The notes beneath the pieces were generated by a model. It saw only the letters and a program-made list of their open reading frames with translations, was not told where the DNA came from and did not search any database. 64,000 nucleotides of DNA. Origin: Polyangiaceae bacterium. Lineage in GTDB: Bacteria > Myxococcota_A > Polyangia > Polyangiales > Polyangiaceae. The position numbers and the translations under genes were made by a program. The stretch covers positions 66,338 to 130,337 of the forward strand of contig JAKLKA010000002.1 of the NCBI GenBank assembly GCA_023150915.1, read 5' to 3'. Positions 50,525 through 60,974 of the stretch are shown here, piece by piece (the stretch's first letter is position 1; every line of letters begins with the position of its first letter).

Positions 50525-52228
50525 GTGGGTGGCGAAACACGACGTCGGATCTCGCTGGTCTTGGGTCTCGCGGCGCTGCCGGCCCTGATGCTGACGGCGG
50601 TGCACTGTGCCGGCGGCAGCGCCGACGAAGGGGGCGCCGCCGGGGCTGGGGGCAACACGGGCCAAGACGCCAGCCCCTGCTACGGCACGAATTGCGGCGG
50701 CTCGGGCGGCAGCTCGAGCGGCGGGGCCGCCGGCAGCGGGCCGCCGCCCGAGAAAGAGATCGAGAGCTCGTTCCGGTCGCCCGTGGCCACCGGCAAGTAC
50801 GTGTGGGCAGCCAATCCCGAGAGCGGTCGCGTTGCCTTGATCGACGCCACCAGCCTCGAGGTCCAGACCTTCGAGGCCGGCAACGGCCCCACGCATCTCG
50901 CAGCGCTGGTCGACCCGTCCGCGCCCAACGCGGCGCGCGCCATCGTGCTCAACGTGAAGAGCCACGACGCCACCGTCCTTTTCGCCGACGAGCAGGGCAA
51001 GGTCACCACCAAGACGGCGGAGGTGCATGCGGACGCGAACGGTTGGACCATCAGCGCCAAGGGGCGCTGGGCCCTGGCCTGGACCGACGCGGCGAAGATC
51101 GAGAAGGCCGACCCCACCGAGGGCTTCCAGGACGTCACGGTGCTCGATCTGGCAGGAAAAGAGCCGAAGTCGGTGCGGCTGAGCGTGGGCTATCGCCCCA
51201 CGCGGGTGTTCATCGCCAGCGACGAGAAGCGCGCCTTCGTGGTCACCGAGCCGGGGCTGTCGATCATCGAGCTCGACGCAGGGCAGGGGCCGTTCGTCAC
51301 TAGCGAGCTGCCCGTCACCGACGACCCGCTCGAGAGCCCGGCGTCGCGCGACGTGTCGGTCACCCCGGACGGAGCGTGGGCGCTGGTTCGGCGCGACGGC
51401 TCGAGCGACGTGGGGGTGGTCTCGCTGGCGGACGGCAAGCGTGTGAGCGTGAAGCTGTCGGGCCCGGTCACCGATCTCGATCTGAGCGACGACGGCTCGC
51501 GCGCCATCGCGGTGGTGCGGCAGCCCAGCGTCAGCGCCGACGCTGGCGCCGACGACGCCGCGCCGCCGAGCACGAGCTCGGACGTGGCGCTCTTGCCCAT
51601 CCCGGGGATCTTCTCCAACCCGACCACCTTCGACACCAAGACGATCGATGGCGAGTCGTTCGGCAGCGTGTCGCTCAGCACGGGCGGCGGAGTGGCGTTG
51701 CTGTTCACCAACGCCACTCCGAACGATCACCTGACCCTCCTGAACACCGCGCCCGGTGCCGGCTATCTGACGCACCGCACGGTGGCCCTCAAGGCTCCGG
51801 TCAAGGCGGTGTTCCCCGCGCCCGACGGCTCCCACGCGGTGGCGCTGCTCGCGCCCAGCGCCGGCAGCACGAAGGCGGGGGCGTTCAGCGTGATCCCGGT
51901 CAGCGCCGACCTTCCCCCGAAGATCCAGGGCACCGACGCCCCGCCGGTGGGCGTGGCCATTCAGGGCAATCGCGCGCTGATCACCGTGCGGGAAGACGCG
52001 AAGAAGCTGTACGCCACGTACCTGGTCCGCATGCCCGAGCTGCAGATCGATCCCTTCAAGCTGTCGAGCCCGCCCCTTGCCACCGGCATGGTCCCCGCAG
52101 TGAACGTGGGCTACGTCGCGCAAGAGCACCCCGAGGGCCGCATCACCTTCGTCACCCTGCAAGACGGCAAGGCGCGCACGCTCACCGGCTTCGAGCTCGG
52201 CGCCAAGGTCGTGGACGGGAGCCAGTGA
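50525..52228 (+). CDS. Propeller-like lipoprotein 1 of a surface operon
   Basis: This encodes 567 residues from a GTG at 50525, chosen because it precedes a proper signal (RRRISLVLGLAALPALMLTAVHC, lipobox Cys). A Gly/Ser linker runs to about 75. The rest is a series of WD/YVTN-like beta segments: GKYVWAANPESGRVALIDATS, IVLNVKSHDATVLF, RVFIASDEKRAFVVTEPGLSIIEL and VTDLDLSDDGSRAIAVV. That predicts one or two beta-propellers. It is paralogous to the next gene, with long stretches near-identical. The stop overlaps that gene's ATG by 1 base. The role is unknown; a surface binding protein is likely. Confidence 0.75.
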   Translation: MGGETRRRISLVLGLAALPALMLTAVHCAGGSADEGGAAGAGGNTGQDASPCYGTNCGGSGGSSSGGAAGSGPPPEKEIESSFRSPVATGKYVWAANPESGRVALIDATSLEVQTFEAGNGPTHLAALVDPSAPNAARAIVLNVKSHDATVLFADEQGKVTTKTAEVHADANGWTISAKGRWALAWTDAAKIEKADPTEGFQDVTVLDLAGKEPKSVRLSVGYRPTRVFIASDEKRAFVVTEPGLSIIELDAGQGPFVTSELPVTDDPLESPASRDVSVTPDGAWALVRRDGSSDVGVVSLADGKRVSVKLSGPVTDLDLSDDGSRAIAVVRQPSVSADAGADDAAPPSTSSDVALLPIPGIFSNPTTFDTKTIDGESFGSVSLSTGGGVALLFTNATPNDHLTLLNTAPGAGYLTHRTVALKAPVKAVFPAPDGSHAVALLAPSAGSTKAGAFSVIPVSADLPPKIQGTDAPPVGVAIQGNRALITVREDAKKLYATYLVRMPELQIDPFKLSSPPLATGMVPAVNVGYVAQEHPEGRITFVTLQDGKARTLTGFELGAKVVDGSQ

Positions 52229-53850
52229 TGATACGCGCGACCTTGATCGGGGTGTTCGGCGCAGCGCTCTCGGTGTTCTTGTTGCACTGCGGGGCCGACG
52301 ACGGCAGCGCCGCGGGCGGTGCCCCGGCCGGCGGCATGGGCGGAAGCACTGCCGGCGGCGGCGGCGGCGGACTTGGCGGAAGCGGCACGGGTGGGGGCAC
52401 CAGCGTCGACGCCGGCATCGACGCGCCGCCCGAGAAGGAAGTCGAGAGCTCGTTCCGGTCCCCCGTGGCCACCGGCAAGTACGTGTGGGCGGCGAACCCC
52501 GAGAGCGGGCGGGTCGCGCTGGTCGACGCCACCAGCTACGACGTGAAGATCGCAGAGGCCGGTCATGGGCCGACCTACCTGGCCGCGATCCCCGGCGGCA
52601 GCACCAACGCGGCCATCGTGCTCAACGTGAAGAGCCACGACGCGACCCTGTTCCGCGTCGCCGCAGACGGCGCGTTCTCGCAGAAGACCCTGAAGACCCA
52701 CAGCGGCGCGAACGCCTGGGCGGTGAGCCCGGGGGGCAAGTGGGCGGTCGCCTGGACGGACGCGTCGGCAATGCAGAACCCGGACCCGACCGACGGCTTT
52801 CAGGACGTCACGGTCATCGACCTCGCGCCGGGCAAAGAGAGCGCGAAGATCTTGAGTGTGGGCTATCGCCCGGCCCGCATCGGCTTTGCCAGCGACGAGA
52901 CCCGGGCGTTCGCGGTGACCGAGCCGGGCATCTCGGTGATCGATCTCGGCGCTGCGGGCACCAGCGTCAGCGCGCTGGTCAAGGTCACCGACGACCCCCT
53001 CGACAACCCGGCGGCTCGTGACGTCACGCTCACGCCCGACGGCGACTGGGCGCTGGTCCGGCGTGACGGCAGCGCCAGCGTGTCGTTCGTGTCGCTGAAG
53101 ACCGGCACGCGCACCGATCTGCCGCTCTCGGGCCACGTCACCGATCTCGATCTGTCGGACGACGGCCAGCGCGCGGTGGCCGTGGTGCGCGACACCTCGG
53201 AGGTGTTCGTGCTGCCGGTGCCCGGTGCCGCCAGCGACCCGAACAGCATCGACAAGCAGGCCATCGCCGGCGAGCTGTTCGGCAGCGTGGCACTCTCTAC
53301 CGATGCCAGCGTGGCGCTGCTCTACACCAACGCGGTCGCCAGCGACCACCTGACCATCTTGAATCTGGTGCCGGGCCCGGGCTATCTGTCGCACCGCACC
53401 GTGGCGCTGAAGGCGCCGGTGGCCGCCGTGTTCCCGGCGCCAGATGCCCAGCACGCCCTGGTGCTTCAGAAGACCCTGGCGGGCAGCACCAAGGCAGGCG
53501 CGTTCTCGGTGGTGTCCACCGTGGCCCAGCTGTCGCCCAAGATCTTGGGTACCGACGCCCCGCCCAACGCCGTGGCCATTCAGCCCGCGCCCAAGAGCGA
53601 ACACGCGCTGGTCACGGTGCGCGACGATCTGAAGAAGGTCTTCGGCGTGTACCGCGTCAAGCTCTCGACCCAGCAGGTGGACTTCGACAAGCTCGCGAGC
53701 CCGCCGCTCGCCACCGGCATCGTGGCCGCTGCCAACAAGGGCTACGTCGCGCAGCTTCACCCCGAGGGGCGCATCACCTTCATCGACTTCGCCACCGGCG
53801 AGGTGCGCACGCTCACCGGCTTCGAGCTCGGAGCCAAGGTCGTCGAATGA
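52228..53850 (+). CDS. Propeller-like lipoprotein 2 (tandem paralogue)
   Basis: This encodes 540 residues. The signal is MIRATLIGVFGAALSVFLLHC with the lipobox Cys at 21, followed by a Gly-rich linker. The body repeats the propeller pattern of the preceding protein and shares with it the segment ESSFRSPVATGKYVWAANPE, plus GYLSHRTVALKAPV, VFPAPD, EGRITF and RTLTGFELGAKVV. It is therefore a tandem duplicate. The start shares a base with the upstream stop (TGATG), and its end lies 11 bases before the third gene. Presumably both paralogues work in one complex. Confidence 0.75.
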   Translation: MIRATLIGVFGAALSVFLLHCGADDGSAAGGAPAGGMGGSTAGGGGGGLGGSGTGGGTSVDAGIDAPPEKEVESSFRSPVATGKYVWAANPESGRVALVDATSYDVKIAEAGHGPTYLAAIPGGSTNAAIVLNVKSHDATLFRVAADGAFSQKTLKTHSGANAWAVSPGGKWAVAWTDASAMQNPDPTDGFQDVTVIDLAPGKESAKILSVGYRPARIGFASDETRAFAVTEPGISVIDLGAAGTSVSALVKVTDDPLDNPAARDVTLTPDGDWALVRRDGSASVSFVSLKTGTRTDLPLSGHVTDLDLSDDGQRAVAVVRDTSEVFVLPVPGAASDPNSIDKQAIAGELFGSVALSTDASVALLYTNAVASDHLTILNLVPGPGYLSHRTVALKAPVAAVFPAPDAQHALVLQKTLAGSTKAGAFSVVSTVAQLSPKILGTDAPPNAVAIQPAPKSEHALVTVRDDLKKVFGVYRVKLSTQQVDFDKLASPPLATGIVAAANKGYVAQLHPEGRITFIDFATGEVRTLTGFELGAKVVE

Positions 53851-53861
53851 GAGGAACTGGG

Positions 53862-55454
53862 ATGAAACGCTCGCTTCTGACCGCCATCACCCTGCTCGCC
53901 GTCGCTGGCTGCGGCGATCGCCCGGCCAGCTGGGACGAGAAGGCCCAGCTTCCGCTGAAGACCGCGGGGCTCACCGGTTCGGTGGCGGTGGTCGACACGG
54001 CCCTCGACCGGGTGCTGATGCTCTCGGCCTCGTCGGACCGCAGCCTGCACGTCGCCGCCCTGGGCGTGGGGAAGAACGTCGTCACCACCGAAGTCTCGCG
54101 AGATTCGGGCTCGCTGTTCGTGCTGTCGAAGGGCGTGCAGCCGCGGCGCAACCCGGACGACGAGCTGCCTTCGCTGACCATGATCGACGGCAGCAGCCAG
54201 CCGAAGGTCACCGCGCGCTACACCCTCACCGATCCACTCCAGGGCATCGCCGTCGACCCGCAGGGTGAATGGGCGGTGGTCTACGACGCCGGCGGCATCG
54301 TGGTGAACCCCAACGAGCTGATCTTCGTGAAGCTGTCAGATCCGAATTTCGAGCCGGTGTCGAAGACGCTGCGCAGCTTCGGGGGGCGCCCCGAGCGCCT
54401 GACCTTCACCAGTGAGCTCAGCGTGCCGAACGGCCCACCCCGGCGCTTCGCCCTGGTCGAGACGGGGCAAGACGTGTCGCTCATCGACCTCTCGGATCTC
54501 ACTCGCGACGAGGTCACGCTGATCTTGCCCAAGACGCCCTCGGGTGCGAGCGGCGCGCCCGCCGAGGTCGCGTTCCACGATGGCGATCCGGCCGACCCCG
54601 CCGACGCGCGCATCGCCGTGCGCCTGGCGAACGACCCCAACGTGATGGTGGTCGACCTGGCCACGCCGCCGGCGGGCGACAAGAAGCCGTTCAAGGCCAC
54701 GGTGAACGTGGCCGACGTGGGCGGCGTGCCCAGCAGCATTGCCTTCGTGCAGACCGACGGCGGGCTGCGCTTGGCGGCGCTGGTGCCGTCGACCCAGAGC
54801 GCGACCTTGATCGACCCGGCGACCACCTTCCCCGAGACGGTGGACTTCCCCAAGCCCTATTCGCGCATCACCCGCGTCACCGACGACGTCTCGAACAAGC
54901 CGCAGAAGAGCGACGTGGCGCTGCTCTGGAGCGACTCGACCACCGGCATCGCGTTCTGGTCTCTGGGCAAGACCAGCGGCACGCCCTTCCGCAGCGTGGA
55001 CGACTATGACATTGGCATCGCCGTCTCGAAGGTGAAGAGCGTGCCGGGTGACCAGTTCGCGCACCTCAAGATCCTCGAGAGCACCACCGCCAGCGAGTTC
55101 TACGTGCTCGACCTCGACAAGCGGCAGAGCTTCCCCATGCTGACCAACGCCGGCGGGTTCCAGCTGGGCGTGTCCCCCGACGGCCAGCGCGCCTGGGCGC
55201 TTCGGCCCGGGACACCCGATTTTGCCAGCATCGATCTTTCCAACCTGCACCCCACCTCGATCCAGGTCGAGCGCGACGTGGCAGCGGTCTACGACATCGA
55301 ACGCCGCGACTCGGGGCGCGCCGCCATCGCACTCCACGCCAGCGAGCACGGCTCGGCCGTGTCGCTGGGCGCCACGGTGCTCGACGGGCTCGACCCCGAC
55401 ACCGCGAAGAGCCGGTTTCATCCAGGCCTGTTGCTCGGAGGGCTCCAGAAATGA
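53862..55454 (+). CDS. Propeller-like lipoprotein 3 of the surface operon
   Basis: This encodes 530 residues from the ATG at 53862 (GAGAGGAAC site; an ATG five codons earlier is weaker). The signal is MKRSLLTAITLLAVAGC, lipobox VAGC. It is a diverged relative of the two upstream propeller proteins: VAVVDTALDRVLMLSASSDRSLHV, GIAVDPQGEWAVVYDAGG, FQLGVSPDGQRAWALRPG. It lacks the shared ESSFRSPVATGKYVW segment. The stop overlaps the following gene by 4 bases, so four proteins are translated from one message. Confidence 0.72.
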   Translation: MKRSLLTAITLLAVAGCGDRPASWDEKAQLPLKTAGLTGSVAVVDTALDRVLMLSASSDRSLHVAALGVGKNVVTTEVSRDSGSLFVLSKGVQPRRNPDDELPSLTMIDGSSQPKVTARYTLTDPLQGIAVDPQGEWAVVYDAGGIVVNPNELIFVKLSDPNFEPVSKTLRSFGGRPERLTFTSELSVPNGPPRRFALVETGQDVSLIDLSDLTRDEVTLILPKTPSGASGAPAEVAFHDGDPADPADARIAVRLANDPNVMVVDLATPPAGDKKPFKATVNVADVGGVPSSIAFVQTDGGLRLAALVPSTQSATLIDPATTFPETVDFPKPYSRITRVTDDVSNKPQKSDVALLWSDSTTGIAFWSLGKTSGTPFRSVDDYDIGIAVSKVKSVPGDQFAHLKILESTTASEFYVLDLDKRQSFPMLTNAGGFQLGVSPDGQRAWALRPGTPDFASIDLSNLHPTSIQVERDVAAVYDIERRDSGRAAIALHASEHGSAVSLGATVLDGLDPDTAKSRFHPGLLLGGLQK

Positions 55455-56335
55455 TCCGCCGTATCGTGCTTGCCGGTGCGCTGTGGTCGAGCGTCGCAGC
55501 AGCTCAGGGCGCGCCGCCCGCGGGTGGCGAGCAGCCGCCCGTCGACCAGAAGCCCGCGGTTGCCCCCCCGCCCAGCGCGGCACCCGCCCCGACGCCTGCC
55601 CCCGCGGCCGCGCCGGCGCCCGCCCCTGCGGCGGCCGCTCCGTACTCACCGTGGCTGTCGCCGCCGCGGGCCGAGCCCACGCCGCCGCCCGCCGCGCCGG
55701 ACGCGCCGCCCGAAGCGCCTCTGCCCCCGCCCGCGCCGCCCGGCTGGCAAGTCTGGTTCGGTCTGCGCACCTCGTTCTTCGGCGATCGGGGCTTCGATCC
55801 CTTCTCGAGCAACGACGTGTACCCCACCGGCGGCATCGGCGCTTCGCGCAGCCTGTACCTGTCGGGCCCCCTGTCGTTCGCCGCTGCGCTCACCTACGAC
55901 TTCGGCAACAAGGAAGGCGAAGCGCGGGGCGAGCCGACGTCGCTCGAGACCCATCGGCTGACGATCGGTCCCGAGGCGCGCTATCACCTGCTGCCGCAGC
56001 TCTACGCGTACGTGCGACCGGCCGCCGGCGTGCAACGTACCATTGCCAGCATCGACGACGGCTCGACCGGGGCGACCCTGGCCGCGAAGGACTGGCTCTT
56101 CGCCGCGGACGGCAGCGCCGGGGCCGCGTGGGCGTTCCTCGACGTGCGCAGCAAGCGTGTGCCGCTGATGTTCTGGCTGATCGCCGAGGGCGGCTACGGC
56201 TTCACCCAGTCCAGCGAGCTGAAGCTCGAAGCGGGCGAAGGCTCTGGCGCCCCAGAGCGCACCGCCGCGCTGGATCTGGGTGAGCTCTCCACCACCGGGC
56301 CGTTCTTCCGGGTCGCCGTCGCCGGCACGTTCTGA
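55451..56335 (+). CDS. Outer-membrane beta-barrel-like protein with Pro/Ala-rich stalk
   Basis: This encodes 294 residues. The signal peptide covers 1-19 (cut after VAAAQ/GAP). Residues 20-98 are a Pro/Ala linker. From about 99 the sequence alternates in amphipathic strands (VWFGLRTSFFGDRG, GIGASRSLYLSGPLSFAAALTYDFGN, HRLTIGPEARYHLLPQLYAYVRPAAGV) and ends VAVAGTF with a terminal Phe, as outer-membrane barrels do. With about 8-10 strands it is likely a small barrel. It closes the propeller lipoprotein operon by a 4-base overlap, so it may tether or expose those lipoproteins at the surface (inference). Confidence 0.65.
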   Translation: MIRRIVLAGALWSSVAAAQGAPPAGGEQPPVDQKPAVAPPPSAAPAPTPAPAAAPAPAPAAAAPYSPWLSPPRAEPTPPPAAPDAPPEAPLPPPAPPGWQVWFGLRTSFFGDRGFDPFSSNDVYPTGGIGASRSLYLSGPLSFAAALTYDFGNKEGEARGEPTSLETHRLTIGPEARYHLLPQLYAYVRPAAGVQRTIASIDDGSTGATLAAKDWLFAADGSAGAAWAFLDVRSKRVPLMFWLIAEGGYGFTQSSELKLEAGEGSGAPERTAALDLGELSTTGPFFRVAVAGTF

Positions 56336-56343
56336 AAAAAGGG

Positions 56344-56372
56344 CGCAACTCGCCCGCACCCGCGGCCGAAGA
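56344..56372 (+). promoter_or_regulatory. ECF-type promoter candidate (CGCAACTC-N15-CGAAGA)
   Basis: CGCAACTC starts at 56344 and CGAAGA at 56367, a 23-base offset identical to the element at 47278; both also share an upstream A-run and GGCCGAAGAGGG. A GGGTCC/GGACCC hairpin follows and encloses the GGAGGA ribosome-binding site of the lipoprotein gene at 56393. Confidence 0.5.
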
Positions 56373-56392
56373 GGGTCCCATCGGAGGACCCA

Positions 56393-56968
56393 ATGAAGAG
56401 CGTGATGTTCGGTGTCGTGGCCTTGTTCGCGGTCGGGTGTGCGGGCTCGCAGCCTGCGGTGGCGTATCGTTCAGCCGAGGCTCCGGCCCGCCCGGCCCCC
56501 CAACCGGCCGTCGCGGCCGTCTCCAAGGTCGTCTCCGCCCAGCCCATCGCCCACGCCCCCTCTTCGGCGACCCCTCCGACCCCCGTTGCGCCGCCCGCCG
56601 CCGGGGCTCCCCTGGGCGCAGGGCCCGAGGCGGACGACTGCGCGCACATCCTCAAGCACCTGGGCGAAGAGTCACAGCTGCTCGCTGCGCGGACCGCCGA
56701 CGGGTCCTCGCAGTCTCTGGTTCGGGCCACCAAGGCTTACCTGGAGGCCGTTGCCGTGGTCGACCCGCAGCACCCCAAGCTGCACCACGGACTGAAGGTG
56801 CGTGTTGCCACCATGTCCACCTGGGCCACGCGCGTGGGTAGCTTGATGCTCGAGCCGACCGTGGACGAAGACGAGGTCAAGAAGGACGTCGGAAGTTTCC
56901 AATCCTCGGTCGACGCCATCGGCGAGTACTGCGCACCGTTCGTGGTCGTCCAAGGTGAAAAGAGCTGA
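56393..56968 (+). CDS. Small lipoprotein with helical domain
   Basis: This encodes 191 residues. The signal is MKSVMFGVVALFAVGC, lipobox AVGC (Cys16). A Pro/Ala-rich linker follows to about 78. The C-terminal part (80-191) looks all-helical, with two Cys (DDCAHILKHLGEESQLL and GEYCAPFVVV) that could form one disulfide. No family is recognised. It is preceded by its own promoter candidate, so it is probably independent of the operon upstream. Confidence 0.65.
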   Translation: MKSVMFGVVALFAVGCAGSQPAVAYRSAEAPARPAPQPAVAAVSKVVSAQPIAHAPSSATPPTPVAPPAAGAPLGAGPEADDCAHILKHLGEESQLLAARTADGSSQSLVRATKAYLEAVAVVDPQHPKLHHGLKVRVATMSTWATRVGSLMLEPTVDEDEVKKDVGSFQSSVDAIGEYCAPFVVVQGEKS

Positions 56969-56975
56969 CGGACGT

Positions 56976-57004
56976 TTGCGTCGACTCGCCGCGCAGCCTA
57001 TATG
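56976..57004 (+). promoter_or_regulatory. Housekeeping (sigma-70-type) promoter candidate
   Basis: TTGCGT (56976-56981) and TATATG (56999-57004) are separated by exactly 17 bases, and an ATG start follows 40 bases later at 57045. It is the best sigma-70-like promoter I saw in an intergenic region of this window. Confidence 0.55.
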
Positions 57005-57044
57005 GGACCAGGAAGGTATGTACGCATGAGGCAGGCCTGAGCCC

Positions 57045-57362
57045 ATGAACGACCCGCGCTTCGTCCCGCCGCCGGTGCAGCCCGCGTATCAGCAACCCCC
57101 CACCGAGGGCCCCGGCGCCACCAAGAGCGATGCGACCACGGTCTTCATCCTGGGGCTGCTCGGCATCATCTTGTGTCAGATCCTGGCGCCCATCGCCTGG
57201 GTCAAGGGCAACACCTACGTGCAGTGCTGTGCAATCGCCGAGGTGCCGCCCGACGGCCTGGGCGTCGCCGGGCGCGTCATGGGGATCGTCGGGACGGTGC
57301 TGCTGGCGCTGACGGTGCTGTGGATGGTCTTCGTGTTCGGGATGATGGCCATCTCGCGCTGA
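57045..57362 (+). CDS. DUF4190-like small membrane protein
   Basis: This encodes 105 residues. The first 28 are Pro-rich and polar. Two transmembrane helices follow (about 31-52 and 76-100) with the DUF4190-type pattern FILGLLGIILCQILAPIAWVKGN and then GLGVAGRVMGIVGTVLLALTVL. Such proteins are short two-helix membrane proteins of unknown function, often annotated only by this domain. A good TTGCGT-N17-TATATG promoter stands upstream. It converges on the lipoprotein gene at 57381. Confidence 0.65.
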   Translation: MNDPRFVPPPVQPAYQQPPTEGPGATKSDATTVFILGLLGIILCQILAPIAWVKGNTYVQCCAIAEVPPDGLGVAGRVMGIVGTVLLALTVLWMVFVFGMMAISR

Positions 57363-57380
57363 CCGCCCGCGGCCCACGGT

Positions 57381-57821
57381 TCACTCTTTCGAGCAGCCCG
57401 CGTTCACCTCGACCTCCGAGCCCTCGACCTTCAGCTTCGCAAGGTCGCCGTCGTTCGGGTGGACGACCAGCGCGCGTTCGCGCTTGCCCCCAGGCGGGAT
57501 CACGAACGGCTTCTCCTCGATGGTCTTCCGGCCACCAGACCACACCAGCGTGTAGCTGGTGAAGGTGCACGGGCTGGTGGTTGGGTTGTCGAAACGGATC
57601 TTCACCCGGCGGTCATCTGGGCTGCTCTTGCCCGGCAAGACCTCGATGATCTGTGCCCTGGGAACGGCGGGCGCTGCCTCTTCGGCAGGCGCGGCCGGTG
57701 GCTCGGCCGCCGCCGGCGCTGCCCCGGCGGGCTCGGGCGGCTTGGCCGCTGTGGGCGGTGGCCCGCCACACGCGGCGAGCAACCCGAGAACGAGGCACGA
57801 CCCCTGAATCAGCCGGTTCAT
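57381..57821 (-). CDS. Lipoprotein with single beta-sandwich-like domain
   Basis: This encodes 146 residues from the ATG at 57821, chosen over one seven codons upstream because it gives the shorter signal MNRLIQGSCLVLGLLAAC with lipobox LAAC. A Pro/Ala/Glu linker covers about 20-55. The rest (IIEVLPGKSSPDDRRVKIRFDNPTT, FTSYTLVWSGGRKTI, FVIPPGGKRERALVV) is a likely immunoglobulin-like beta sandwich with a final Cys near the C-terminus. The function is unknown. It is divergent from the fatty-acid oxidation gene at 57889. Confidence 0.6.
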   Translation of the reverse strand: MNRLIQGSCLVLGLLAACGGPPPTAAKPPEPAGAAPAAAEPPAAPAEEAAPAVPRAQIIEVLPGKSSPDDRRVKIRFDNPTTSPCTFTSYTLVWSGGRKTIEEKPFVIPPGGKRERALVVHPNDGDLAKLKVEGSEVEVNAGCSKE

Positions 57822-57888
57822 CTTCCGCGTTTTACCACGCATCCAATTCGCTTGATGCCCCTGAGAAGGTGGCTAACGGTTCCGGGCC

Positions 57889-60258
<2,370 letters not shown>

Positions 60259-60335
60259 GTGGCGGCCGCCACCCGTGGCCGCGGCGATCGCCGCCCCCGT
60301 GCTCGGTAAGTCCGTGAAATCACGCCCTGTCCGTC

Positions 60336-60350
60336 TGGCCCGCGGCTTGC
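60336..60350 (+). promoter_or_regulatory. Sigma-54-type promoter candidate
   Basis: TGGCCCGCGGCTTGC matches the -24/-12 consensus TGGCACG-N4-TTGC with one mismatch, and the GG and GC are 10 bases apart as required. It would start transcription near 60362, 14 bases before the ATG of the gene at 60376, which has a GGAGGA site. No activator-binding site could be recognised. Confidence 0.5.
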
Positions 60351-60375
60351 GAAGCGCGGGTTCGGAGGACACCCC

Positions 60376-60717
60376 ATGTTCGAAGCCGATCCCGCGGAGC
60401 TCGACGTCTGCACTCTGGACCGCCTGGCGCGGGACGCACCCGCGCGTCGCGAGCTGATCTGGCTGCTCGCCAAGATCAAGGGCGATCACCCCCATGCGCG
60501 CGAGATCGAGCGCTTCGACTCGGGTATACGCCGGCGCCTGGCGCCGCTGATGGCAACGACCTGGCACGCCCTGCACGCTGGCGGCGCGAGCACCAAGACA
60601 CCGACCAAGCTGTACGAGCTCGCGTTCGACCAGCGCTTCGCGCACCACGCTGCGCGCTATGCCGGCGGCCTGTGCCGCTGCATCGAGTGCCTGCCGAGGC
60701 CAGCGGGATCAGGCTGA
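60376..60717 (+). CDS. Conserved hypothetical small protein
   Basis: This encodes 113 residues, predicted helical, basic and soluble, with no signal peptide. It contains LARDAPARRELIWLLAKIKGDHPHAREIERFDSG and a later C-R-C-I-E-C-L Cys trio near 99-104 that could bind a metal. I recognise no family. It has a clear GGAGGA ribosome-binding site and a sigma-54-like promoter, so it seems genuine and conditionally expressed. The toxin-antitoxin pair begins 35 bases later. Confidence 0.55.
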   Translation: MFEADPAELDVCTLDRLARDAPARRELIWLLAKIKGDHPHAREIERFDSGIRRRLAPLMATTWHALHAGGASTKTPTKLYELAFDQRFAHHAARYAGGLCRCIECLPRPAGSG

Positions 60718-60739
60718 TGGCGCATCGAGCAGTGGCAAG

Positions 60740-60755
60740 TATACTTGGATACGTG
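60740..60755 (+). promoter_or_regulatory. -10 element of a leaderless antitoxin transcript
   Basis: TATACT at 60740-60745 lies 7 bases before the GTG at 60753. A start 7 bases after the -10 would fall at the GTG, giving a leaderless message. A -35 is not obvious. The arrangement copies that of the antitoxin gene at 3805 (GATACT, 6 bases, GTG). Confidence 0.45.
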
Positions 60756-60974
60756 GCTCAGATCACATTCTACGTTCCGGACGGCATCGCGCGGCGCCTG
60801 CGGCGCGACGCCAAGCGTGCCGGGAAGAGTCTGTCCGCGTACCTGACTCAGCTGGTCAGCGACCAGCGACCTGGCCCGGCCTTCTCGGACGAGTTCTTCA
60901 CGCTCCAGGGCAGCTGCCGCGGGACGCTTCAGAAACCGGACGATCCGCCGCCTGAAGAGCTGGAGGCCCCGTGA
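60753..60974 (+). CDS. Ribbon-helix-helix-like antitoxin
   Basis: This encodes 73 residues from a GTG; the alternative ATG at 60717 would place the -10 box inside the gene. The N-terminus VAQITFYVPDGIARRLRRDAKRAGKSLSAYLTQLV has the beta-strand, helix, turn, helix pattern of CopG/RHH DNA-binding domains. The C-terminal part (SDEFFTLQGSCRGTL then acidic tail) should bind the toxin. The stop overlaps the toxin GTG by 4 bases. It is VapB-like in position but RHH in fold. Confidence 0.8.
   Translation: MAQITFYVPDGIARRLRRDAKRAGKSLSAYLTQLVSDQRPGPAFSDEFFTLQGSCRGTLQKPDDPPPEELEAP

Noticed and set aside
56335-56355. GGGCG-CAACT-CGCCC hairpin next to six As, readable as a minus-strand terminator
   Set aside because: No minus-strand gene ends here, and the loop is part of the CGCAACTC promoter-like word before 56393, so the hairpin is probably incidental.
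57838-57888. TTGATG-N16-TAACGG as a promoter for the fatty-acid oxidation gene
   Set aside because: The -10 matches only weakly and the spacing is short; not supported well enough to list.
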